Part shown: positions 1 through 6,250 of the stretch, piece after piece | Position numbering within the stretch: the first letter of the stretch is position 1 | How the letters are laid out: each line of letters opens with the position of its first letter | From: Bacteroidales bacterium | Lineage (GTDB): Bacteria; Bacteroidota; Bacteroidia; Bacteroidales; ML635J-15 | Reading direction: 5' to 3' | Length of the DNA stretch: 9,904 nt | Assembly (NCBI GenBank): GCA_028697515.1 | Contig: JAQVEY010000058.1 | Coordinates: 1-9,904 of the forward strand | Notes under the pieces: generated by a model | What the model saw: only the letters and a program-made list of their open reading frames with translations | Database searches by the model: none | What the model was told of the DNA's origin: nothing | Made by a program: the position numbers and the translations under genes

Positions 1-2501
1 TTCTTCTGGACAGCGTAAACAACTGTTCTATGCTCTGACTTTCGCATTACCGATTTCCACATAAGTTCAGCTTTACCGTAGCCTGTAAAACAGAACGCTC
101 CTACCCTTATTAGAATATTTAGTTGCTGGTCAGGAATATGACAACGATTCAAAAAATCTTCAACACTTTGAAATTTCCCGTTTTCATTTCTTTCTTTAAT
201 AATTTGATGCACCAAAGCCTGCTCCAGACTCTGAATATGGATAAATCCAACAAAAATATCTCTGCCTTTAATTGTAGTAAGATAATCGCCTTCGTTTATG
301 CAAGGCAGATTTATGGTTGCCCCTAGCCTCTTCGCCTCATGAAAATAAACCCAAGTGGAGTAAAATCCTCCAAAATTATTTATCACTGCCGTCATAAACT
401 CCAACGGATAATAAGTCTTGAGATACAAACTCTGGTACGATTCTACCGCGTAGGATGCCGAATGTGCTTTCGAGAACGAGTATCCTGCAAACGACTCTAT
501 CTGCCGCCAAAGTTCAAGACTTATGTCTTCGGGACGATTTAGATTCTGGCACAGCTCAAAAAACTTTTCTCTGATTTTGTCAAATTCCGTCCGTGAACGA
601 AACTTTCCGCTCATTGCACGCCGTAAAACATCTGCATCAGCTAAATCCATTCCTGCATAATGATGACAAACTTTAAGCACATCTTCCTGATAAACCATCA
701 CACCATAAGTCTCCCCAAGTTGTTCCTCCATAACCGGATGCAAATATTTGACATTTTCAGGATTATTATACCTTATTATATACTCTTTCATCATTCCCGA
801 CTTTGCCACACCCGGACGAATAATCGAACTAGCAGCAACCAGAGTAAGATAATCCTGACACTCAAGTTTTGTTATCAAGCCTCTCATGGCAGGACTTTCG
901 ATATAAAAACAGCCAATAGTGTTGCCTGTAGAAAGAAACTGATTTACCTTAATATCTCTTTTAAAATTTTTTACCTCACGAATATCAATTTCAACATTAC
1001 GGTTTTCAGAAACTATCTCTACGCAATCTCTGATATGTCCCAAACCTCGCTGAGACAAAATATCAAACTTCTCAAAACCCAGATCTTCAGCTACATACAT
1101 ATCCCACTGAGTTGTAGGGAATCCTTTTGGTGGCATATCAGTAGCAGTATAGTAACAAATCGGTTTCTCAGAGATAATTATTCCGCCTGCGTGAATAGTT
1201 CTTAAATTAGGAAATCCCGAAAGTTCTGCAGCCATAGCAATTATCCGTCTGTGAATCTCATCCTTATCTTTTACTGAAGCAGGATTTTTTGCTAAGATAT
1301 CCAGTTCTTCCTTTGGTAAACCTTGTACTTTACCAAGTTCTCGAAGTATCGAACGCGATTTAAAAGTACTCATAGCACCAAGCAATGCGGCATGCTCCGA
1401 ACCAAAACGTATAAAAATATATGAAATAACATCATCTCTGTCACGCCACGAAAAATCTATATCAAAATCTGGAGGACTACTTCGCTTAGGATTAAGAAAA
1501 CGCTCAAAATATAAGTTCAGTTCTATCGGATCGACATCAGTAATACCAAGACAATATGCCACAATGCTATTAGCCCCGCTGCCGCGTCCGACATAAAAAT
1601 ATCCTTTAGATTGAGCATATCTTACAATATCATGAGCAATCAAGAAATAAGAAACAAAGCCCATCTTTTCAATAATTTGCAGTTCACCCCTCATCCTTTC
1701 AGCAGCTTTACGATTTGCATGTCCGTAGCGCTTATCAAAACCTTTCAGACTAAGTTTTCGCAAAAGCCTGATATCTTCTGAAAAACTGCCAGTGAATAAT
1801 TTCTTGTTTTTATGTTGATTATCAAAAAAAAGGCTACAAGAATTGAGCAATTTAATAGTGTTTACGATAATCTGAGGATAATCAGCATAAATCTCACGTA
1901 AATGTTTAGGATGAACAAATATTTCGTTCATACTACAAAAAATATCTTCAGGTAATTGCGAAATAAGAATATTATTATCCACAGCACGCAGATTCCGGCA
2001 CAACTCAAAATCAGATGGTTTACGAAAACTAACAGTAACAAGCATCAACATCCTGCCAATTAGATTCGTAAATGGAGAACTCAGCAACGACTTTACCTGC
2101 GATGGTCTTACTCCTATGTATTCATTTTCAGCCAAGTTTCGTTCATTAACATTCTCGAGAGGTATAATAACAAATACATTATTAAACTGAGGTAATTCTG
2201 TCTTCTTTCTTTTGCTTTGGTTAATTTCGGTCAGATATCGGTTTATTTCTGCCAGACCTTCGTTATTTTTTGCAATCAATACAAAAAGTTGAGAATTATC
2301 TTTATTGCGAATATCAACACCGGCAATAGGTTTTACACCGCTGCGCCGACAAGCAAAATAAAATTCGGGTATGCCAGCAGTATTATTAATATCACTCAGC
2401 ACCGCAGTTTCCACATCGGCAGCAAAAGCCCCTTCTGCCACCTGTAGCGGCGACAAAGTACCGAAACGCAAACTATAATATGAATGACAGTTTAGGAACA
2501 T
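1..2501 (-). CDS. dnaE: DNA polymerase III alpha subunit, second (DnaE2/ImuC-like) copy, C-terminus off the left edge
   Basis: This is a C-family replicative polymerase catalytic subunit, open without stops for 833 codons to the window edge; family members of this short type are roughly 950-1000 aa, so the C-terminus is missing. The N-terminal PHP domain (about residues 1-65) begins FLNCHSYYSLRFGT and contains LSDINN and KPIAGVD; the first His of the usual HxH metal motif is Asn4, so the PHP metal site looks degenerate. The palm carries GRGSGANSIVAY, FERFLNPKR and PDFDIDF (catalytic Asp345 and Asp347), and KFDIL supplies the third Asp (Asp480). The FDILSQRGLGHI wording and the short N-terminus fit the accessory polymerase that Bacteroidetes carry beside a full-length DnaE. 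From family knowledge it probably acts in translesion synthesis. The ATG is the first start: an in-frame TAG lies 15 nt upstream, inside the adjoining repeat. No dinB is seen upstream, where it often sits; a repeat cassette is there instead. Confidence 0.93.
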   Translation of the reverse strand, partial: MFLNCHSYYSLRFGTLSPLQVAEGAFAADVETAVLSDINNTAGIPEFYFACRRSGVKPIAGVDIRNKDNSQLFVLIAKNNEGLAEINRYLTEINQSKRKKTELPQFNNVFVIIPLENVNERNLAENEYIGVRPSQVKSLLSSPFTNLIGRMLMLVTVSFRKPSDFELCRNLRAVDNNILISQLPEDIFCSMNEIFVHPKHLREIYADYPQIIVNTIKLLNSCSLFFDNQHKNKKLFTGSFSEDIRLLRKLSLKGFDKRYGHANRKAAERMRGELQIIEKMGFVSYFLIAHDIVRYAQSKGYFYVGRGSGANSIVAYCLGITDVDPIELNLYFERFLNPKRSSPPDFDIDFSWRDRDDVISYIFIRFGSEHAALLGAMSTFKSRSILRELGKVQGLPKEELDILAKNPASVKDKDEIHRRIIAMAAELSGFPNLRTIHAGGIIISEKPICYYTATDMPPKGFPTTQWDMYVAEDLGFEKFDILSQRGLGHIRDCVEIVSENRNVEIDIREVKNFKRDIKVNQFLSTGNTIGCFYIESPAMRGLITKLECQDYLTLVAASSIIRPGVAKSGMMKEYIIRYNNPENVKYLHPVMEEQLGETYGVMVYQEDVLKVCHHYAGMDLADADVLRRAMSGKFRSRTEFDKIREKFFELCQNLNRPEDISLELWRQIESFAGYSFSKAHSASYAVESYQSLYLKTYYPLEFMTAVINNFGGFYSTWVYFHEAKRLGATINLPCINEGDYLTTIKGRDIFVGFIHIQSLEQALVHQIIKERNENGKFQSVEDFLNRCHIPDQQLNILIRVGAFCFTGYGKAELMWKSVMRKSEHRTVVYAVQK

Positions 2502-2506
2502 AAGAG

Positions 2507-2675
2507 GAAGTGCCTAAAGTACTTGGAGTGTCTAGAGTGCACTAGAGTACTTGGGATGTTGGTTAAATCTATATTGGTTTTCATTCTTGTTTTGTTATTT
2601 AATTTTAAACTAATTCCACTTTTAACTTTAGGCACTTTAGGCACTTTAGTGCACTTTAGACACTTTAGGCACTTC
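2507..2675. repeat. Palindromic repeat, copy 1 (9-nt unit arms)
   Basis: The left arm (2507-2552) and right arm (about 2628-2675) are inverted copies built from units such as AAGTGCCTA, GAGTGTCTA and AAGTGCACTA, with a ~65-nt AT-rich spacer. The outermost 14 nt (2507-2520 and 2662-2675) pair perfectly. The left arm has an extra 9-nt unit; beyond it the arms agree apart from G/A differences that remain G-U pairs in plus-strand RNA. One odd 10-nt unit with CACTA occurs in both arms. The arm-spacer-arm order, including the CCACTTT-AACTTTAG junction, matches copy 2. Confidence 0.9.
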
Positions 2676-3029
2676 TTACAACTTACTTCCCACAGCAGTA
2701 AAAATCGCTAAGAGTTCATCAGTCTCTTTTAATACTGGCATTGTCGCTTCCATCGACAGCCAACCCATTTCATCAATTATTTCCAGCCAATATCCTGATT
2801 CACTTGCCTCTGTTTCGCAAATAGAAATTTTATTTCTGAAGTCAGGTTTACTTCTTGACCTGTTTGCTTCACGATAATTTGCACCTATACTTGTTCCTGC
2901 TTTGGCAAGTTGATATCTTACAACTTTTGCTTCAGGAATATCTGGCAATTGTGATGCTAATTTCAAAATACTTATCGCAAATTGTTTTGTTCGTTTTTCG
3001 AGTTGCAATCCAAATTCTTTGTTGTTCAT
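2676..3029 (-). CDS. Four-helix-bundle protein (23S rRNA-IVP / bAvd family)
   Basis: A 117-aa protein of the four helix bundle family, first known from genes inside 23S rRNA intervening sequences of spirochetes and related to Avd, the accessory protein of diversity-generating retroelements. The diagnostic core is visible: RYQLAKAGTSIGANYREA (residues 38-55), then SRSKPDFRNKI, ETEASESGYWLEII (about 72-85) and a last helix with LKETDELLAIF. The length is typical and the protein complete; it should fold as four antiparallel helices, and relatives form pentameric barrels with basic surfaces that bind nucleic acid. There is no 23S rRNA, reverse transcriptase or variable repeat here, so it is a free-standing member of unknown role. 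Family assignment is secure; function is not. Confidence 0.9.
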   Translation of the reverse strand: MNNKEFGLQLEKRTKQFAISILKLASQLPDIPEAKVVRYQLAKAGTSIGANYREANRSRSKPDFRNKISICETEASESGYWLEIIDEMGWLSMEATMPVLKETDELLAIFTAVGSKL

Positions 3030-3057
3030 AGTTTTATTTTTTAATTTATAAATTATT

Positions 3058-3215
3058 AGTGCCTAAAGTACTTGGAGTGTCTAAAGTGCCTAGAGTACTT
3101 GTGGTTGCTGACATATTCTTTCTTGTTTTTCATCATTGCTTTTTCTTTTAAATCACAAATAAATTCCACTTTCAACTTTAGACACTCTAGGCACTTTAGA
3201 CACTCCAGGCACTTC
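3058..3215. repeat. Palindromic repeat, copy 2 (9-nt unit arms)
   Basis: Second copy of the palindrome in the same orientation as copy 1, just upstream of the four-helix-bundle gene. Left arm 3058-3101 and right arm about 3176-3215. If the 9-nt insert AAAGTACTT is set aside, the arms match over 30 nt without mismatch (AGTGCCT, then GGAGTGTCTAAAGTGCC and TAGAGT). The insert contains the self-complementary octamer AAGTACTT. The AT-rich spacer differs in sequence from copy 1, but the ATTCCACTTT-AACTTTAG junction is shared. Confidence 0.9.
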
Positions 3216-3217
3216 TT

Positions 3218-3511
3218 TTGATTATTTCTTAATCTTTTTTAAGATTACAATATAATCATTTTAAATTTATTAACAAAATATTTCTTCTGTTTAAAACTTT
3301 TCTTTTTAAATAATAAAAAACCAATTGCCCACATTTATAACAATATTAGCATTTATAAGAGTAAAAAGATCATAATCTATGTGGAATAGAATAAATGAAA
3401 GTATAATAAAGACCACAATGAGTTGTAAACCTGCCAAGAAACATTTTGCAGTTTAAATATTTTTTTTACTTTTGAAGTGACAAAAAAAAACTAATATAAT
3501 AAAACATAATT
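3218..3511. other. AT-rich intergenic region upstream of the oxidoreductase operon
   Basis: About 290 nt of very AT-rich DNA between the repeat cassette and the operon. I see no plausible gene. It contains a weak A/T-only hairpin (TAATCTT at 3230-3236, AAGATTA at 3241-3247) and, at its right end, the operon promoter. Confidence 0.6.
3445..3474 (+). promoter_or_regulatory. Bacteroidetes-type promoter of the 2-oxoacid oxidoreductase operon
   Basis: TTTG at 3445-3448 and TACTTTTG at 3467-3474 match the known -33 (TTTG) and -7 (TAnnTTTG) boxes of the Bacteroidetes primary sigma factor. The spacing is 18 nt, slightly under the usual 19-21. Transcription would start near 3481, leaving a ~30-nt A-rich leader before the first ATG. 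Confidence 0.65.
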
Positions 3512-3739
3512 ATGGCAAAAATCAGAGGAGCTATAGTAGTTGACATTGAAGGATGTAAAGGTTGCGGAGTATGTATTCCTGCATGTCCTCAGAGTGTACT
3601 AGACTTAGCAAAAGAAGTAAATGGCAAAGGGTATAACTATAGTTATATGAAGAATCCTGAAGCCTGTATAGGTTGTGCAAATTGTGCTATTGTTTGTCCT
3701 GACGGTGTAATATCTGTCTATAAGGTAAAAGTGGCCTAA
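3512..3739 (+). CDS. 2-oxoacid:ferredoxin oxidoreductase delta subunit (2x[4Fe-4S] ferredoxin)
   Basis: A 75-aa bacterial-type ferredoxin with two complete CxxCxxCxxxCP motifs: Cys15, 18, 21, 25 and Cys52, 55, 58, 62. Each motif supplies three cysteines to one [4Fe-4S] cluster and its last to the other. It is the electron-transfer (delta, KorD/VorD-like) subunit that carries electrons from the cluster in the beta subunit to soluble ferredoxin. It is the first gene of a four-gene operon, 25 nt before the alpha subunit, behind a strong promoter. The ATG is preceded by an A-rich leader with no Shine-Dalgarno, as usual in the phylum. In isolation it could be any small ferredoxin; the neighbourhood decides the assignment. 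Confidence 0.92.
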   Translation: MAKIRGAIVVDIEGCKGCGVCIPACPQSVLDLAKEVNGKGYNYSYMKNPEACIGCANCAIVCPDGVISVYKVKVA

Positions 3740-3764
3740 TTTAATCGTTAAAAATTTAGACAAA

Positions 3765-4850
3765 ATGGAAAAAGAACTAAGGTTAATGAAAGGTAATGAA
3801 GCGGTGGCAGAAGCTGCTATACGCTCCGGGGCAGATGCATATTTTGGATACCCTATTACTCCACAATCAGAAGTAATTGAATATTTAATGGCACAAGAGC
3901 CTCATAAGAGAACAGGAATGGTTGTTTTACAAGCTGAAAGTGAAGTTGCAGCAATAAATATGATTTATGGTGCAGCAGCATGCGGAAAAATGGCAATGAC
4001 ATCCTCATCAAGTCCTGGTATAAGTTTAAAACAAGAAGGTATATCGTACATTGCTGGTGCAGAATTGCCATGTTTGATAATGAATTGTGTTCGTGGAGGA
4101 CCTGGATTAGGTACAATTCAACCTGCACAATCAGACTATTTTCAATCAACTAAAGGTGGTGGTCATGGCGATTATAGACTAGTTGTACTTGCTCCTGCAT
4201 CAGTTCAGGAAATGTATGATTTTGTTGAAATCGGCTTTGACTTATCTTTCAAATACAGAAATCCTGTTATGATTTTGGCAGATGGTATAATTGGTCAGAT
4301 GATGGAAAAAGTTGAAATCGGTCCACAAAAAGAAAGAAGGACTATGGAACAACTTATTAAGCAATGTCCATGGGCTACAGTTGGAAAACCAGCAACTCGT
4401 GAACGCAACATCATTACTTCTCTCGATTTGGTTGCATCAAGACAAGAGGCTTTCAATTTAAAACTCGTTAAAAAATACGAAGAAATTAAAGAAAAGGAAG
4501 TTAGATTCGAACTGATAAATTGTGATGATGCTGAATATATAATTGTTGCTTACGGTTCATCTGCCAGATTAAGTATGAAAGCGATGGATTTATTAAGAGC
4601 AAAAGGTATCAAAACAGGTATTGTTCGTCCAATAACCTTATTCCCATTTCCATCAAAGGTTTTATTTGATCTTGCTGACAGAGTAAAAGGATTTCTTACT
4701 GTTGAAATGAGCACTGGTCAGATGGTTGAAGACGTAAGACTTGCTGTTCAGTTTAAAAAACCGGTAGAACATTATGGTCGAGTTGGAGGAGTTATTCCGT
4801 CACCAGAGGAAATTGTAAATGCATTGGAACAAAAAATAATAGGAGGTTAA
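3765..4850 (+). CDS. vorB: 2-oxoacid:ferredoxin oxidoreductase alpha subunit (VorB type)
   Basis: A 361-aa protein carrying the pyrimidine-binding domain of a thiamine-dependent 2-oxoacid oxidoreductase, with the usual length for the four-subunit VorB/KorA class. It starts LMKGNEAVAEAAIRSG and has the substrate-threonine motif YPITP (residues 29-33), RGGPGLGTIQPAQSDYF (109-125) and a C-terminal transketolase-like domain beginning about 255 (YIIVAYGSSAR). The complex decarboxylates a 2-oxoacid with CoA and ferredoxin to acyl-CoA and CO2 in the cytoplasm. Family resemblance favours branched-chain 2-oxoacids such as 3-methyl-2-oxobutanoate, but 2-oxoglutarate cannot be excluded from sequence. 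It is followed 3 nt later by the beta subunit gene, so the two are probably translationally coupled. Confidence 0.93.
   Translation: MEKELRLMKGNEAVAEAAIRSGADAYFGYPITPQSEVIEYLMAQEPHKRTGMVVLQAESEVAAINMIYGAAACGKMAMTSSSSPGISLKQEGISYIAGAELPCLIMNCVRGGPGLGTIQPAQSDYFQSTKGGGHGDYRLVVLAPASVQEMYDFVEIGFDLSFKYRNPVMILADGIIGQMMEKVEIGPQKERRTMEQLIKQCPWATVGKPATRERNIITSLDLVASRQEAFNLKLVKKYEEIKEKEVRFELINCDDAEYIIVAYGSSARLSMKAMDLLRAKGIKTGIVRPITLFPFPSKVLFDLADRVKGFLTVEMSTGQMVEDVRLAVQFKKPVEHYGRVGGVIPSPEEIVNALEQKIIGG
4841..4846 (+). promoter_or_regulatory. Consensus Shine-Dalgarno AGGAGG for the beta subunit
   Basis: AGGAGG lies within the last sense codons of the alpha gene, 7 nt before the beta subunit ATG at 4854. 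The other genes here have A-rich leaders with no such motif. The site fixes the beta start and suggests coupling of alpha and beta translation. Part of the match is forced by codons for Gly-Gly, so chance cannot be ruled out. Confidence 0.5.
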
Positions 4851-4853
4851 ATC

Positions 4854-5642
4854 ATGGCTGAAATCACAATAAAAGATATTATAAAAGAAGAAAACCTAGT
4901 TTACAAAAAAAGCAAGGTTTTGACCAATAACACAATGAGTTATTGTCCGGGTTGCGGTCATGGAACAGCCCACAGATTAATTGCAGAAGTAATCGAAGAA
5001 ATGGATATACAAAGCCAAACTGTTGGCGTATGTCCGGTAGGTTGTTCGGTTTTGATGTATAATTTTCTGGACTTAGATATGCAACAGGCAGCACACGGTC
5101 GTGCACCAGCACTTGCCACTGCAATAAAAAGGTTAATGCCCGAAAAATTTGTTTTTACATATCAGGGAGATGGTGACCTTGCTGCTATTGGTACTGCCGA
5201 GACTATTCATGCATGTAATCGTGGAGAAAATATCACAATTATATTCGTTAATAACGGCATTTATGGAATGACAGGTGGTCAAATGGCTCCGACAACACTA
5301 AAGGGAATGCCTGCCTCAACTTGTCCTTATGGCAGAGATATCGAAATGATGGGTAATCCACTTAAGATGACTGAACTTGTTGCTCAACTTGCTGGAACTT
5401 ATTATGTTACACGTCAGAGTGTTCATAGTCCAGTAAATGTTAGAAGAGCTAAAAAAGCAATTCGTCAAGCATTTGAAAATCAAAAGCTAAAAAGAGGTGT
5501 TTCGTTTGTTGAAATAGTTTCGAACTGTAATTCGGGATGGAAATTACCTCCTGTAAAAGCAAACGAATGGATGGTTGAAAATATGTTCCCATTCTATCCT
5601 TTAGGTGATATAAAAGTGGAAGGTCAATTAGTTACTAAATAA
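4854..5642 (+). CDS. 2-oxoacid:ferredoxin oxidoreductase beta subunit (TPP-binding)
   Basis: A 262-aa TPP-dependent catalytic subunit of the KorB/VorA type. YCPGCGHG (30-37) opens the cluster-binding region; Cys31, Cys34, Cys64 (in VGCS) and Cys225 (in NCNSGW) are placed like the four ligands of the single [4Fe-4S] cluster in this class. The TPP/Mg motif is GDGDLAAIG (105-113) continuing to NNGIYGMTGGQ (133-143). HGRAPALATAIK (81-92) is the conserved segment that precedes it. It pairs with the alpha subunit to form the active site and with the delta ferredoxin for electron exit. The order ferredoxin, alpha, beta, gamma is typical. All catalytic motifs look intact. Confidence 0.94.
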   Translation: MAEITIKDIIKEENLVYKKSKVLTNNTMSYCPGCGHGTAHRLIAEVIEEMDIQSQTVGVCPVGCSVLMYNFLDLDMQQAAHGRAPALATAIKRLMPEKFVFTYQGDGDLAAIGTAETIHACNRGENITIIFVNNGIYGMTGGQMAPTTLKGMPASTCPYGRDIEMMGNPLKMTELVAQLAGTYYVTRQSVHSPVNVRRAKKAIRQAFENQKLKRGVSFVEIVSNCNSGWKLPPVKANEWMVENMFPFYPLGDIKVEGQLVTK

Positions 5643-5656
5643 TAAAATTAAGAATT

Positions 5657-6199
5657 ATGACTGAAGAAATAATCATAGCCGGATTTGGCGGACAAGGAGT
5701 ACTTTCAATGGGTAAAATTCTTGCATATTCAGGTCTTATGCAAGGTCAGGAAGTATCGTGGATGCCATCCTACGGACCAGAAATGCGTGGCGGAACATCA
5801 AATGTTACCGTTATTATCAGCGACGAAAGAATCAGTTCTCCGATTTTAACAAAATATGATACAGCAATTATCCTTAATCAACAATCTTTGGATAAATTTG
5901 AATGTATGGTAAAACCGGGGGGAACCTTGTTGTATGATCCAAACGGAATTACTCGTCATCCAGAGCGTAAAGACATTACCATTTACAAAGTTGCTGCTAC
6001 TCAAAAAGCTACAGAATTGGGAGCTGTAAAAGTATTTAACATGATGGTTTTAGGTTCATACCTAAAAATTAAACCTATTGTTAAAATGGAAAATGTCATT
6101 AAAGGACTGAAGAAATCTATTCCTGCACGTAACCATCATCTAATTCCAATGAATGAACAAGCTATTGAAATTGGAATGAAAGAAGTTGAAAAAGTTTAA
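5657..6199 (+). CDS. 2-oxoacid:ferredoxin oxidoreductase gamma subunit
   Basis: A 180-aa protein of the gamma (KorC/VorC-like) family. It starts with the hallmark IIIAGFGGQGVLSMGKILA (GxGGQG at 9-14) and has SYGPEMRGGTSNV at 38-50, the loop shared by these subunits. In the assembled enzyme the gamma domain contacts the alpha/beta core and is thought to help close the CoA site. The length is standard and the gene complete. It is the last gene of the operon, 14 nt after beta and about 12 nt ahead of a strong terminator hairpin. This arrangement, with separate gamma and alpha genes, distinguishes it from the two-subunit enzymes in which gamma and alpha are fused. Confidence 0.93.
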   Translation: MTEEIIIAGFGGQGVLSMGKILAYSGLMQGQEVSWMPSYGPEMRGGTSNVTVIISDERISSPILTKYDTAIILNQQSLDKFECMVKPGGTLLYDPNGITRHPERKDITIYKVAATQKATELGAVKVFNMMVLGSYLKIKPIVKMENVIKGLKKSIPARNHHLIPMNEQAIEIGMKEVEKV

Positions 6200-6211
6200 T
6201 TAAATAAACAT

Positions 6212-6250
6212 ATATAAAAAGAGCAGCTCCAAAAGCTGCTCTTTTTATAT
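6212..6250. terminator. Bidirectional intrinsic terminator between convergent genes
   Basis: A perfect 17-bp stem (6212-6228 with 6234-6250) around a 5-nt CCAAA loop. The GC-rich core is GAGCAGCT/AGCTGCTC, with A5 on one side and T5 on the other, so a U-tract follows the hairpin on either strand. It ends the oxidoreductase operon on the plus strand and the radical SAM gene on the minus strand, whose TAA (6247-6245) lies inside the stem. Confidence 0.93.

Larger units (their letters stand above)
2507..3217. mobile_element. Putative cassette: four-helix-bundle gene between two palindromic repeats
   Basis: Two same-orientation copies of a long palindrome (2507-2675 and 3058-3215) bracket one small gene and nothing else. 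The downstream copy touches the gene's stop codon (TAA at 2678-2676); the upstream copy begins 28 nt before its ATG. The left edge lies 5-6 nt from the dnaE start codon, as if the unit had been placed in that promoter region. No transposase, reverse transcriptase or clear target-site duplication is visible. Treating it as one unit that moves or is copied together is inference from the arrangement. Confidence 0.45.

Noticed and set aside
123..1205. Plus-strand reading frames of 67, 67 and 181 codons
   Set aside because: They lie antisense to the continuous DnaE frame, whose motifs are unmistakable, and show no recognisable protein features.
2523..2711. Plus-strand 62-codon reading frame across the repeat
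   Set aside because: It is low-complexity translation of the repeat units (LGTLGTL, HFRHFRHF) and overlaps the four-helix-bundle gene end.
2676..3029. Diversity-generating retroelement accessory gene (avd)
   Set aside because: No reverse transcriptase, template repeat or variable repeat is present within the window; only the fold family is shared.
2507..3215. CRISPR array
   Set aside because: Units are ~9 nt, nearly contiguous and arranged as inverted arms; there are no unique ~30-nt spacers between constant repeats and no cas genes.
3230..3247. Intrinsic terminator TAATCTT-TTTT-AAGATTA
   Set aside because: The 7-bp stem is almost all A/T, lacks a GC core and has no gene ending nearby, so chance in AT-rich DNA is the simpler reading.
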